From the NCBI GenBank assembly GCA_003342895.1, contig PTFA01000112.1:1744874-1808873 (forward strand): a stretch of DNA of 64,000 bases, given 5' to 3'. Below, piece after piece: positions 1-12,145 of this stretch (its first letter is position 1; every line of letters begins with the position of its first letter). The position numbers were made by a program, and so were the translations under genes. Below the pieces are notes generated by a model. It had not been told where the DNA came from. It did not search any database and saw only the letters and a list, made by a program, of their open reading frames with translations. This DNA is from Casuarius casuarius. Its lineage: Eukaryota; Chordata; Aves; Casuariiformes; Casuariidae.

Positions 1-578
1 CTTCTGTGGGGGTGCTGATACCTATTTGATTAAAGCAAATGAAGTTTGATACACTTTAGTGTATGGTAGGTTATGTTTCTAAATACCTTCCAAGCTTCGA
101 TAGGAATATCTGTCAAGAAATGTTAAGATGTATTTTCCAGGTATTCCAAATAAGCTTGCAGGAAGAAGAGGTCTTTGTTCAACACATACATGCACACAAA
201 AAGCTGGAGTCTCACTAGAAGAATGCTTACTTATATAATGTGCCTCAAATTACTTGATCATGAAAGTTTTATCCAAGACCTTAGGGGAAGTAGAATACAG
301 AAAGGAAGAAATAACAATGAAGGTGAAAAACCTGCCAAGATATGAAAAATATTTCTTACAGTGAGACGAAAGTTCAAGACCTTGAAAGATTCTCTGTGGA
401 AAAGAGCTGACAAGCCATTTTATCTTTGGTCCTCTTCATATTTCAGTCTCAAATAAAATTCACAATTTTTTCCTTTTTGTTCTTACCATTGTTGTTTACC
501 ATTCAGTTAATTACAGCCTAGTGCAAGAGGGGGAAATGTGTTAATGTGAAAAAAATAATAATAATATATTTTTTACAG

Positions 579-2940
579 TCAATTACCAGATCCTGCAATT
601 GAAGACCAAGGGAGGGATTACATACGTCCTATATTAAATAAATATGCAGCTGTTTGTGTTCGATGCCCTGGCTATGGAACAAGGTACAATTTTACAGTCA
701 GAAATGGATGTGTACTGGATCAAAACATCTCATCAAAATTATGCTGCCATAAATTTTAGCTCTCTAGTGACTGCTTTAAATTTATTCAGATATTAAGCAT
801 AATTTACTAAAGTGCTTCCTTGTATGATATTGTGGTATATTAGATTGTGCTTAAAATGCTCAGCACTAGCTGCATTATAGTTTATTTTTGGGGGAGTATG
901 GCAGCTCCAGTTTGTCTAGGACAATATAATACAATTCTAAAATGCAAAGGATTTTTACTGTTCCATTTCTTCTAGCTAATTTTTTTGAAGTTAGTGTTCT
1001 TGTTTACTCATTTCTCTGAAAGCCACACAGAAACCCCCTCAACCATGTTGTCTTCCCTTTCTTATTTCTTTCACTTTCTCCTATATCCTCAACACTGAAT
1101 TACTTTAAGCTGTGAGTGTTGTCATGTGATACGCAAACTACAGGGACATTTTATATTTCCACAGGCAGCTTGTTGGCTACTTTTGTCATCTCTGGATTGT
1201 CCTGTTTGAAGGAATGGCAGGGTCTTTCAGCTATTGCCTGCACATTATCAGACTGAGGCCCTGGTTCCCCAGTATACTAGCAGATCTTGACCACCTCTAA
1301 TTTTTGTTGTACCAAAACACAGAAAGCATCAAAATTGTTTTTTAACAAAAAAGCCAGATCTTCCTAGCTACCTTTAATATCTGAGCAGTTGCAGAAGAGA
1401 TTTCTTTTCCAAGAGACAGAATAGTGTCATCTGCATAGCTAGCTATATTAGAGGCTGCTTTTAGGCACATTGTTTTAATATCTAGGTGCTATTTTCATAT
1501 ATTAAAAACCTATTATTCTTGTTCAAAAGAACATGTATTTTCATTTTCTCCTAACTGGTGCTGCTGTTCTGAGAGATTCTCACTTTCTGCCCAGACTGTT
1601 CTGCCAGAACTATATGATGATGAGAACAATAGATGCATCTTGCATTTACTCCTGAGCAGGTCAGAATTATAGGTCAACCAGTTGCTGCTGAGAGGGAATT
1701 CGTGCTTTAAAGGACTGCCAATGACTTTGTCAGGCAGTCGTTGTACTAGTTAACCATAGCATTCCCATTGTATAGATGAAAATCGGTAAGCAGAGAGCAC
1801 TCATTTCAGTAAGTATTTTTAAGCTGGCATTCTGGCAAAGAAACCACTGCAAAAACTGAGCATCTTCATAAAATGTATGTAAAAAACATTAATTTTAGTA
1901 TACCGAAGCCTTAAAATAAGTGAATGTTTCCCTCTGCTTGTTTCACAGGTTGCAGTCTACTTATTTTGAAGGAAATAGGGTTATTCCTGTGATAACTTGG
2001 TAGAAATACTGATCTTTTACTGGTGCATTAGCATTACATTTCAAATGTTTCCTGCTGTTATAATTATATGCTTACACTTTTAGGCTAACTTTCAGTTAGC
2101 TATACATGATTTAATGAATAGAGGTTGTTAATTAGGCCTCACGATATTCTTAGGAAATTGAACCCTTTATGTGTGAAGAACTGTGACTTGGAGACCACCA
2201 AGTCAGGATGGTAGAAAGCTCAATACTTCCTGCTAGTCATCTGTTTCTGTCAGGATACTGAATTGTCCATAGAAAAATGGCAGCTTATATGTAGAAAATT
2301 TGCTGACAAAGTGGTATAGATGCATGAATAGAATCTGCTTTTCTTGAAAGTAATTTCCTATTTAGAAATACATGCTCCTAAAGAGAGACAAAAGTTTGTG
2401 TGATCACATTGGTGTCCTGAGATAACAATTAATGATGTTTAGATCTTAATGGACATGATCTGAAAGGAAAAATGAAGGAGTAATTCTGATGTAAATAACC
2501 ATGAGTTTGTGCATGCCATCAGGTAAAACTTATTTTCATGCTACATCTGACTTGAACACATTTGGAACTAACAAAAATTTAACCTTTTTATCATACTCTT
2601 TGTAAACGTGCAGCTTTGTATTTGGGTTTCCTGAAGTGCAACAGGAAGTGAGAGCAAGAGACTGAAAATGCCCATTTGAACTTGCCTGGGTGATTTCTGC
2701 CCTACTTAGTGCAGTGACGTGGTCAAGAGAGAAATGAGTTAATGTCAGAGTGGTATTGGGGGACTCTGTGAACATGTAACAGACACAAGGTTTAACCTTC
2801 TACCTTTATGTTGTTTCAGGACTAACACAGTCATTCTCATTGATTCAGAAGGAGAGGTTACTTTCACAGAGCGCAACATGATCAATGCAGATGTCAACCA
2901 GTGGAAAACAAGCACCTACGAATTCAAACTACAGATTTAA
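579..2940 (+). CDS. TANGO2: TANGO2 (NRDE family), last two coding exons
   Basis: Two exons are visible, 579-683 and 2820-2940 (stop TAA 2938-2940). The first follows a TTTTACAG acceptor and ends at AAG|GTACAA; the second follows TTGTTTCAG. The split codon AG|G gives Arg and keeps frame. The product carries [30 protein letters not shown] and [12 protein letters not shown] and ends in STYEFKLQI, which fits the C-terminus of vertebrate TANGO2 as I recall it. The protein is an NRDE (DUF833) family member linked to Golgi organisation, lipid and mitochondrial metabolism; its biochemical activity is unsettled. The N-terminal exons lie left of the window, so this is partial. DNA at 1-578 and 684-2819 is intron, with nothing else I can support. 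Confidence 0.93.
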
Positions 2941-5520
2941 CAACTTTCCCTTTGAATGGATTGTAATAAAAGCAATGAGAGAACAAGCCATTATACTCCA
3001 GTAAATGTTTTGTGCCAGGCTCCAGAAGTGACAAATAGCAAGGAAAGCAAAAGCTTATTTAAACCAGTAGCATACCCTATCAGGTTCCCAAATACTTTGC
3101 ATAAAACCAAGAAAGGAAGCTGTTTTTACACTACATAATGACTTGTGTAAAAACACTTCTGAATGTGTGACTTTTTGATTTAGCTTCCTAGCTCAAAATC
3201 GTAAGTACCAATGAAAAGTATCAGTGTTGATACTTCTGGGTCTGATTCTGTGACATTCTTGCATACCATTAATTTCTTTTGACTTCAGCTGGAGCTGAAG
3301 ATGTATGCAGCTTCCTGGAGAATCTGTGTTGAGCAAGTTTCAGAATGTAGTTCTGTCTAAAAATTACTGATTTTGCTTTTGTGCATAGAGGATAAAGGAA
3401 ATCAGCTAGACAGTTCTATATAGCCATTTCTAATCACTTCATGTACTGAAACAACCATATAATATGATGCCTTGAACTAGTGTTGAGAAGTCATGAAAAA
3501 CAGGGTCAGAAAGGACCATGAGGCTGGCTATTCTATCACTCTGCCTCCAAGGCTTTGCCCATGACAGAAGTGATTGCCTTTCTTTCTTTAAAGTTGCTTT
3601 AAAGAGAATCTTAAACACTTCCTAGTTCATAGGAGGGGAAATATATTTGCTACTTTTATTGTTCTATCTGAAGGCTTTACAAAATTTTGCTTTTCCTTCA
3701 ACATATGATTTTAGGATTGTAAGGCTGATGCCTATGTGCAGTAAATGAATGTGTTATCTTTGCAGCATTAAATGCTTTAATAACACTTAAGCTTTTCAGC
3801 TATGCCATGGTACAGTGTTTTGCCTTGGGGGAGAGAGATTTCTTTAAGTTTGTTTTTCCTATAAATAGTACAGCAATATACCTTTTTCCTAAAACTTGAT
3901 TTGAGAATAGATATGAAACTGAAGTTCAATGTATGTTCAATTTATTTCAGTAGAAACTTAAAAATCATGGAAGTAGATTGGTTTATTTTTGAAGGGCATA
4001 AAATGGTCTGTATTGTGACATCTTGTTTTCTGGTAGTCTAACTAGCAATATTAGTTTTCTTTTTTCTTCTCCAGCAGGCAGATAAGGACTAGATATCTAT
4101 TTGCAAAGAGACTGAATATGAAGTTTACATTTATCAGGCTTTTCCGTAAGTGTGCAGCTTTGGCTTTATTTCTTCATTAGTATAACATGTCAAAAGCTGG
4201 TGTGACTGCTCATTTTTTTTTAGTAAAATAGATATTTGTCGTAAAGCGACATTATTGCTGAAAAAGTTGGGTATTAAGATGCACTTCCTCTGTTCTAACA
4301 ACTGTGAATTATAAAGCTATTTAAATGCATGCTTTTTCTGATTATTTAGTGCTAGTGGTAGGTGATAGACTAGCTGATATCAAGATATCTTAACCTAAGT
4401 TATTTTGCTGCTATTATTCTGTTTTGACCTATTTTGAGTGCTAAATCTTAAATTGGTAATGGATCACAATTTTTTTTCTCTCCTACTTGCTGAATGTATT
4501 CTGCAGTTCTCCCATTATGAAGTAATGATTACAAAGTAGCAGCATTTCTGATACAGTCTACAAATATATGCACCTTTTTCTGTATTCAAGTCTGTGTATT
4601 CCAGCCTTCTCGCTCCTTTGCGTGTGTGTCTGTATTGAGGGGAGAGGTAAATTAGACTTCCCACTGAAGTAAGGGAGTACTGTGAAAGGCCATTCTCAGG
4701 CTTCTAATTGCCAGGAGATGCCAAAGCACCATTCATCTGATGATTTCTTTTGCATATTGAAATAACTTCTAGATACCAGGGCTACTTCCATGTCTAGCTG
4801 CAGGCACTTAAGTGCTTTCTTGATTCAGGACTATATAAATGACTTTTTGACCACCTTGATTCTGAGATTGTTAATACAAGCTTTATCATGTTTGTCTTGT
4901 TGGGGGTGTGCTTGATTTAAAACTAGGAGTCACCTGGACACTTCCTGAGCTGTAGGAAATAGTCCTTTTCTTGACTGTTTACACTGTATATTTGTATGAG
5001 TAAAAAAGCTATTAATTTGAGTTGCAAAGAAATAGCTATTGCTGTCTTAAATTTGAGTTTGACAAGTGCATATTTAAAAATAAAACTCAGCTTCAATTTG
5101 CTCCGTTTTCATATCAACCTTTTTTGTATCTTAATAAAAAAATGCCAGTGTGCATTTGAACAAAACATACTTCTTAAGCATATTACCTGAATGACAAGTA
5201 AAGTGCTTGTATGTTCTTTCACACTGAAACCATTTATAAGCCTTAGTTTTTACAGTAGTCCGTAATAATGAATACTTATCCCTCATCTTTATATATAGGC
5301 AAAAGAGAAGCAAGTCAGACCTTAGATGTGAAAACAGCTGATTCTAGTGTAACTTTCTGTGCTTAAATCAAAATTCTAAATCTAGGATTTGCTTTTTCCC
5401 CCACAAAAACAAAAAAACCCTAAAGAACCCAAACCTCTAGTGTTCTCTTATTATGTCAGAGTATAGTATTGTAAGTATTGCTTAATAAAGTGAACTAACT
5501 TCTTTTGAAGGTGTTACAGG
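2941..5520 (+). other. TANGO2: TANGO2 3' UTR, end uncertain
   Basis: Non-coding DNA after the TANGO2 stop. AATAAA occurs at 2965-2970, only about 25 nt past the stop, and at 5484-5489, where it is followed by a GT-rich stretch (GGTGTTACAGG, GTTTTGTTATTGG) that would suit a downstream cleavage element. I favour the later signal as the distal end, but the sequence alone cannot fix it. A degraded CR1-like fragment lies near 3490-3570. Confidence 0.45.
3491..3570. mobile_element. possible old CR1 fragment
   Basis: The stretch reading AGGGTCAGAAAGGACCATGA followed by a TCTATCACTCTGCC part resembles the 3' region of avian CR1 elements (GGAAGGGACCT, then a GTCC-rich part with CTGC) in heavily mutated form. 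No intact end repeat is visible. This is a weak similarity judged by eye. Confidence 0.25.
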
Positions 5521-6408
5521 AGTTTTGTTATTGGCTTCAGTGGGAACAGAACGAGGCCTGCAGTGTAGATAACAGCAAGTTGTGCTTTCCCATAGAAATG
5601 ATCAGGTATAAAAAAAAAAAGTGCATAAGCTGATATTTGCTGTGATAATTATAGTTGCAATGAATCCACTGGAAAAAGTCAGTTGTAGCTAACATTAATA
5701 AGGAAAGTATTTTATTTTTATAAAGGTGTTTTTTAAATAAAAGGAAATTTTAAATATCCGCTTTAAAACTATAAAGGAAACTATTGTATGACATTTTAGT
5801 AAGATTGCTTATATAGAACATACTTTTAAAATTCTAAATTTGCAAGAGCTTTTTCTCCTAACTCACTTTTTCTGCTAAAATGGTAATGGAAGGAGTTCTA
5901 AAATATTTTTTAACTGTTCAACTCCATTTTTTCCCTTAAAGTGATTTCATAATTGTTATTTACATGTGTGTTCAAAGCTAGAATCAGAATAGTCATTCTG
6001 ACCAGTCTTTGTCACAGTAATAAATTGTGCATTTGTGCAGATGTGAATGTTAATGTGTCTGTACCTTTGCAATGAGATGAGGTAAAATCTTTCTGAGCAT
6101 GAGACTAGAAATGACAGAGCCTTGCGATGACTTCAGCTCTTGGTATTTATTTCCTTTTTTTGAGTGCTGTATTTCTCTGTTTTCTTTAGCGTCTCTATTT
6201 TCTTGCTGTACTTACTCTCTCTATTGTGAATTGTGGTAAGAAATGAGTAAATATTTCTTTCTAAGGCTGGTATCCAGGGTTTTGGGTGTTTTGCTTTGTT
6301 TTTCAGGTTAGTAAACAATGGAATGTTCCCAGACTAAGTCATAGGGATCAATCCTTTGAAATAGCCTCCAACTTCTGATGAATAGGTGCCCCCCACCTCC
6401 CTGATCAC

Positions 6409-6466
6409 AGGCAACTGTCCTCTCTTGTCACTACCTCAGGCAACTGTCCTCTCTTGTCACTACCTC
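6409..6466. repeat. perfect 29-bp tandem duplication
   Basis: A 29-nt unit beginning AGGCAACTGTCC and ending CACTACCTC occurs twice head to tail without a mismatch (6409-6437 and 6438-6466). Complete identity suggests a recent duplication or a length polymorphism. Confidence 0.9.
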
Positions 6467-9035
6467 TGACTGGATCTGTTCCAAGCAGAGCCAGATCAGG
6501 TAGAAAACAAGTTATCAAAATCCAGTGTCTCTAACAGTGTCTCAAGCATCCCTCTCCTGCCATGACCTCAAGGTACTCAAGAATCTGCCTTCTCCCTTGC
6601 AGACTGGAGTGGATCCTTCAAAATTTAAAAGCTTGCTTGGCACATTCAGATATTAAAGGAAGAGGAGCTGGCGTATTCTTGCCTGCAAAATGATGGAGGG
6701 TGTGCTTGTTTTAAAACTCTGCACAGCATCCTTCTCAAACTGACAGTTACTTGGAGAAGACCAGCTACTGGAATGGTCCTGCACTTATTGTTAAGGTGGC
6801 AACCCAACTAAAACCCACAGGAGGAATCCCAAATCCCAATAAAAAAGATTATTAATGAGTAGAGCTCTGAAGCTGTCACTACCAGTTCTTCGCTATGCAG
6901 CAAGAAATGTTTGGTCTGGATTACTGGTCTTAATCAGGGATTTGCATCAAGAAATCTTTGTGGCAAACAAAGAGAATAACTGAGGACCTTTAGAAATGAG
7001 TTTAATGATAAATATGTTAAAATTACTTTGAGGTGTTCAGGTTCACAAGAAAGCAGAAATAATCACAGCAGAGATGCAACAAATAATGGGAAAGAGCAAA
7101 AGCAGTGCTTCCTTAATGGAAAAGCAAACAAAATGTCTTACAAAATTCTATCAAAGGGAAAGAATCCAAGTTCACTGTGGAAAAATTCGGGATCTTAGGT
7201 GGACTTGACTTTTTTGTTACACTAGCTGAGACTACCTTATTGTTCTGCATACCTGGAAATTTGTTGTAGAGATGTAGTTGTCTTTGTCTCACTGACTGTT
7301 TTCAGTAGTTTTACTGAAAGAACAACTTAGTCCAGAGGGTGAACTAGTCTTAGACTTCCCAGTATGATCAGGATTTAACTGATAGTTGTTGTTAAAAATT
7401 AAATATTACCAAACTGAATGTTGAGACAAAATGCTGAAAGGACTTTGAGTATTGTTTTCATGTTATCATAAGGAAATAAGTCATTTCAAAAGGAATCCTT
7501 GAAATACAAAGCAATAATAAGACAATAATTAAAGCATCTTATACTTCACATTTAGCCTAAAGAACTTGAATAATGGGCATTTATGGCTTAGCATTCCACA
7601 TAANTAAGGAAGTTTTTTAACTACTAGGAATTAGTTCCATATCATACAGATTCATGTAACACAACATTACTTGTGGTGTTCTTCTGATTCATTTTCTGCA
7701 GAGAGGTCTTTAGCTTTTGAGAACTTAGGAAATGCTCTTGACTTGGTGAGAATAGAATCTGTATTGTAATCAACTGTAAAAGCAATAGAATTAACTGAGT
7801 TACACAACCTGTCAGTGTGACTCATGCTGTGAAATTTAGCTTAAGATGAGCAGAGTGAAGAAAGTGTTGAATGTAGCTCACTCTGTAATGTGAATATATT
7901 AAGCTACTATCTCTGGAACATTCTGCATCAAGAACTAAAACTGAGTGAAAAAGCAATATCACATTAAAGTACTCAAATCTACCTTATCTTTTAAAATAAG
8001 AGATAAGGACTGAACATAGCACTAAAGATCATGCATGAGGGAGAAAAATAATTTTTAATGCGAACTTTGATATTAGGGTAGGCTAGGCAAGAATTAGAAC
8101 CTATTTAAGACAGTTATAGGCAATATGAAGGAGTAAAAAGGCAAGTTATGTACAGATTCACATAACATTTTTGGTGTCTCTGCACTAGAAAAATAAATGG
8201 AACAAAACAAATGCAAGCTAAAAACAGATCCAGTAGTTGGAGAAATGAAGCTGGGGAGAAGGCCTTGCTTAATTTGGCAGAGAATAAATATAATGAAGAA
8301 AGTCTCTTACATTGAAAGATGTTTTGAAGATGATCTGTAAAAGCCTGAGTGGAAATGGAGTGGCTATTTTACAAGTAGACAAAGATGGATAGTATAGCTC
8401 TAAGACATCTGGATGACACCAGGAATACTTATTGATACTTAGATTTTTATTCTAAACATGAAGTGTTGTATGGCTTGATTCAGCTACTGTTATGGGTTTT
8501 TTTATATCTGTAAAAAAAAATTGGCAAAGAATTCAGATTAATCTTTAAAATGGGATATCTATTCTAATGTACTTTGCATTCAGCTGTGCCAAAGAGTCAC
8601 TTTAGGTAAAAATTTTGTAATGTATAGCTACAGTGTGTGTTCTAAGTGGTTGTAACACAAGATATGGAAACAAAAGTAAAATAATCAGCAAGTAGGACTG
8701 CAAAGCTGAAGAATCCTTGATATTGACTTCAATTAAGGCATTAAATTTAAAAGGGTGAGTATAAAAATAACCATAACCTGTATATCACTGGTAAAATGAC
8801 ACTTTATTCAGCATGTATGTATTTAATGTTCAGGTAATTGTTTTGTCTTATTTTCTTGCTTTGCATATTTACTAAATATCAACCTGAATTATCATGATAT
8901 TTCCTATTAAATATTTGTTTCAACAGCAAAACTTTTATTTTTGTTAAAACGTAATAAAAATGCAGATGAAGCCCTAATTTTTCTCCCAAAGACTTTGATC
9001 TGGAAATTAGATTCATTGATGTATTCTTTCAATAA

Positions 9036-9064
9036 CCCCCCCCACCCCACCCCACCCCCCCCCA
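9036..9064 (-). repeat. C-rich/G-rich tract with G-quadruplex pattern
   Basis: The plus strand is nearly pure C interrupted by single A residues. The minus strand therefore has several runs of four or more G separated by one T, which is the tight-loop G-quadruplex pattern (an i-motif on the C strand). It lies in gene-free DNA; no function is evident. Confidence 0.75.
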
Positions 9065-10950
9065 CGCACAGATAACTTCCACTGAAGCTAAAATGATTAG
9101 ATGGGCATGGGATCTGAACTTTATTAAATTATTTTGAGTAGTATAGAAATAACTGTTGTGGAAGTATTTTATGTAGGATACATCTTATCTACTAAAATAA
9201 ATGTGAAATGTAATGCTATATTTCAAGTGTCTAATGATACTATGTGCTTGGTCTATGCAATTGCAATTATGTAATAGTGACTTGGGAAAGAATTTAAAAA
9301 TACGTATAAGCCAGCTTTTAAGTGAGCATTTAGCATTCTTTGTCCTCATTCAACTTACTGTGAATTAATGAGACCAGCATATTCTTGATAGTCAGTATGT
9401 GCGTAAATATTCTCAGTAAAATGTTCTGAATCTGAACTGGGTTTATGAAACTATATTTTATAAGCTTGTTATTCTAGCGACCTCTGAAAAAGGCGATGCC
9501 TACTAATGTCACTGGGTGTTTTACAAGCTTGTCTCTAGTGACGGAGGAAGTGTTTTCCACTGATCTCATCTGACATGCCTAGCCATTATAGGCAGAGCAC
9601 TAACCTTGGCCAGTAACTTATCAGGTTGTGTAAACACATTAATTGCTTCTGTTTAGAAGAAACCACATCACTTTTCAGATGTTAACTAACATAAATTAAG
9701 TCATAAACTGGAGAATGTGGAGCCAATAGTGACACTTCTTGTGGTACAGTGTTATAATTAGTATTCAGTAACTGAGGTTTTTGCCTCAAGTATGTGCTCT
9801 TCCAAGAAAAAGGTGAATGAGAGGTATTTTTTTCTGTACTAGCTCTTATTGTAAATGCGCATTAAAAATAACTATAGAGCCAAGTTGTTAACCAAATGCA
9901 TTTATCCATCTGTTTGTAGCTCATTTGAATGGCTCCCATTTAGAGAGTAATTGTCCTTACAGTGATTATAGAACTTCTTACAGTGCCATAACATTGGACT
10001 TCTGTCCCTTAGATGACTTGTGCATGTTCTTCAGAGCAGATATTTTTCCAGGATACTAAGCAAACTTTTAAAAATACTTAAGAGGCTTTTTCCCTAGCAT
10101 CAACAAATACTTGAGGGAGGTGGGAATACTTGGGGCACAGTTCTCCCTCATGACACCCATACCATCTGCCACCGAGACACACTGAATGCTTAGGTCCCCT
10201 AAAAAAAAAAAAAATTCTTCAGCACATCTGTTTGTTTTTACCTCAGTCTGAAAACTCTGCATTATGCTGACTGCTGTTAGTATTGTTTTTAAAGGGTCTC
10301 CTCCTACTTCATTTTTGTGAAAGCTGGTTCTGCAGTTATGTTAGGATGTGATGTGATGAACACTTTGGGGAGAGAACAGAGGAAAGCCTGACTATAATTC
10401 TGCTTCTGTCTGCAGCTTGTCCCAGTCCCCTTTCCACCTTTGCAAGCATAATGGGACTTTTCTACAGATGGGTCTACGTTAGTGTTTTAGTTTGGATTAA
10501 TAGTGCACTTAAGTGACTTTTCTGAGAGTCCCTATTTACTGTGCTTTGGCTTGCATTGCAGAACAATCTCAGAATGCAGGGAATAGATTGCTTTTGGATG
10601 AAACTACAGTGGAAGAGGTGCATCAGGAATGTACTCCAACTGGTAATGTACATTCAGGCTGTGGGACCAGGCTAGGTTTAGTCTGAAGCAGAACTGCCTG
10701 AGTCTGCTCATGTTGGCTGGCACTTCTGTAGGTGTAGCATTTATGACAGATGTGTTGTGCAGTTATCCTTGCACTATGGCAGCTCCAAACTTTTTCTCCA
10801 GTAATACATCATTCCAGCCTAATCTGAGTACTTTCTTGGTATACTATGCACATGTTAGACTGGCAAAGCAATCTTAGAATGGCAGTTATGTAGACACAAC
10901 TATACCAGCACAATTGTGCTTGAAAGCAGTGTAACTTGCTATGGATCTCT

Positions 10951-10976
10951 TAGGTACTGACCTAAGTCAGTACCTA
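10951..10976. repeat. perfect inverted repeat, 11-bp arms
   Basis: TAGGTACTGAC (10951-10961) and GTCAGTACCTA (10966-10976) are exact reverse complements around a 4-nt loop CTAA. It could form a short hairpin, but there is no longer flanking stem of the pri-miRNA type. Confidence 0.85.
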
Positions 10977-11949
10977 CTGACCTTAGAGGTAGTGACATGT
11001 ACAGTTCTGAGGTAAGTGCAGCTGCATATGGATTATGCTCCTGACTCGCATCGGAGTGCCAGCACCATTAGATTAAGCTTGGGCGTTGGAACAGCAGTTT
11101 CCTTAGCTGTAGTTCACAGCTATTCTGTGGAATAACAAACAGTGCTTGTTACCATGCAGGCTTGAATTTAAAAGTGTGTGTAATGACTTGTAAGAAAAAT
11201 TGAGAGGTGACAAAGGTCAGTGGTTGGAGAAGTTTAGGAAAAACTGAAATACCTAAAATCAAAGTAACTGTCGAAGGAGGACTGCTATAGCTCTTGAAAA
11301 GCAGCTAGGTTTGACTTGCTGGAATAGTTTAATAACTGAACAGTAGCATATCATAGAGATGCATGAAGTGAAAGCAGGCTTGTGACTGGCTCAGAATTTT
11401 GTTTTCCTTTATGCTTAAGTTTATCTGCACAAATGGCAGATAAATACTATCCACTCCAGAAAAGTGCTTTGATCTATTTGGATGAAAGGGCATATAGAAA
11501 GCAAAGTATTTTGGCTTGTATTCTGATCCACACAGTTATCATTTAAATTCTTATTCCGATACATAAATTTAGTGTATTTAAAAATGCAGGATTTTCGGTC
11601 CTAGTAGTAAACTTGTTCTATAAATCAAGAACAAGCAAGGGCATCTTCAGTCTCTGTACAACAGCACCAACCCAGGTCCAATTGCAGAGAATGCTACTGA
11701 GGAGTGACTGGTGCAATCCAGTTTCAGTCTGAAGGTCATCATGTTTCCAAGATAGAGGAGGCTTTTGAGATCTGGTTATTGCCCAAGAACTGAATCAAGA
11801 TCAACTCAGTTGTACAGGCACCAATGTCATTTAGAGTTTAAGAGAAGAAATAAGTCATGATCACTGAGTTTCCTCTTCTGCCATTTTTTTTTTCTTGCCA
11901 TTGCACAAGCCCCATGTTCACACTGCAGCTGCATCCACCTTGTAAATTT

Positions 11950-12070
11950 TCTGCTAAGATAGTAGCGGGGCTGATAATTATAGTGACTTGCTGAAGGTCA
12001 CTCGAACTGTATAGCAGGCAGGAATTCAGATCTCCTGTGTTACATGCAGGTGCATTTACCACAAGAACAT
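11950..12070 (+). mobile_element. old MIR-type SINE relic
   Basis: GTGACTTGCTGAAGGTCACT, followed by a GCAGGCAGGAATTCAGATCT block and a CAGGTGCATTTACCAC part, matches in order the MIR core and tail as I know them (GACTTGCCCAAGGTCACACAG, then GGAATTNAACCCAGGTCTCC, then a CAGTGC...CCAC end). Divergence is high, as expected for an ancient amniote SINE. An alignment to a repeat library would settle the family. Confidence 0.6.
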
Positions 12071-12089
12071 TCCATGTACAAATAGCTTT

Positions 12090-12145
12090 GAATGTAATCA
12101 TAGAGTAATTTATGTGGGAAGAAATCCTGGAGGTCATTAATATTC
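12090..12145 (-). mobile_element. possible CR1 3'-end relic
   Basis: Directly after the MIR-like block, AATCATAGAGTAATTTATG followed by GGGAAGAAATCCTGGAGGTC resembles the reverse-strand end of a CR1 LINE (AATCATAGAATCATTTNGGTTGGAAAAGACCTNNNAGNTC). It is short and diverged. Confidence 0.4.

Noticed and set aside
1..2940. miR-185, which lies in a TANGO2 intron in mammals
   Set aside because: No match to its mature sequence in the introns visible here; the hosting intron is probably left of the window.
2965..2970. AATAAA right after the TANGO2 stop as the main poly(A) signal
   Set aside because: It would leave a UTR of only about 40-50 nt and lacks a clear GT-rich downstream part; kept only as a possibility.
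11838..12137. 99-codon minus-strand frame
   Set aside because: It overlaps the MIR-like and CR1-like relics and has no family resemblance.
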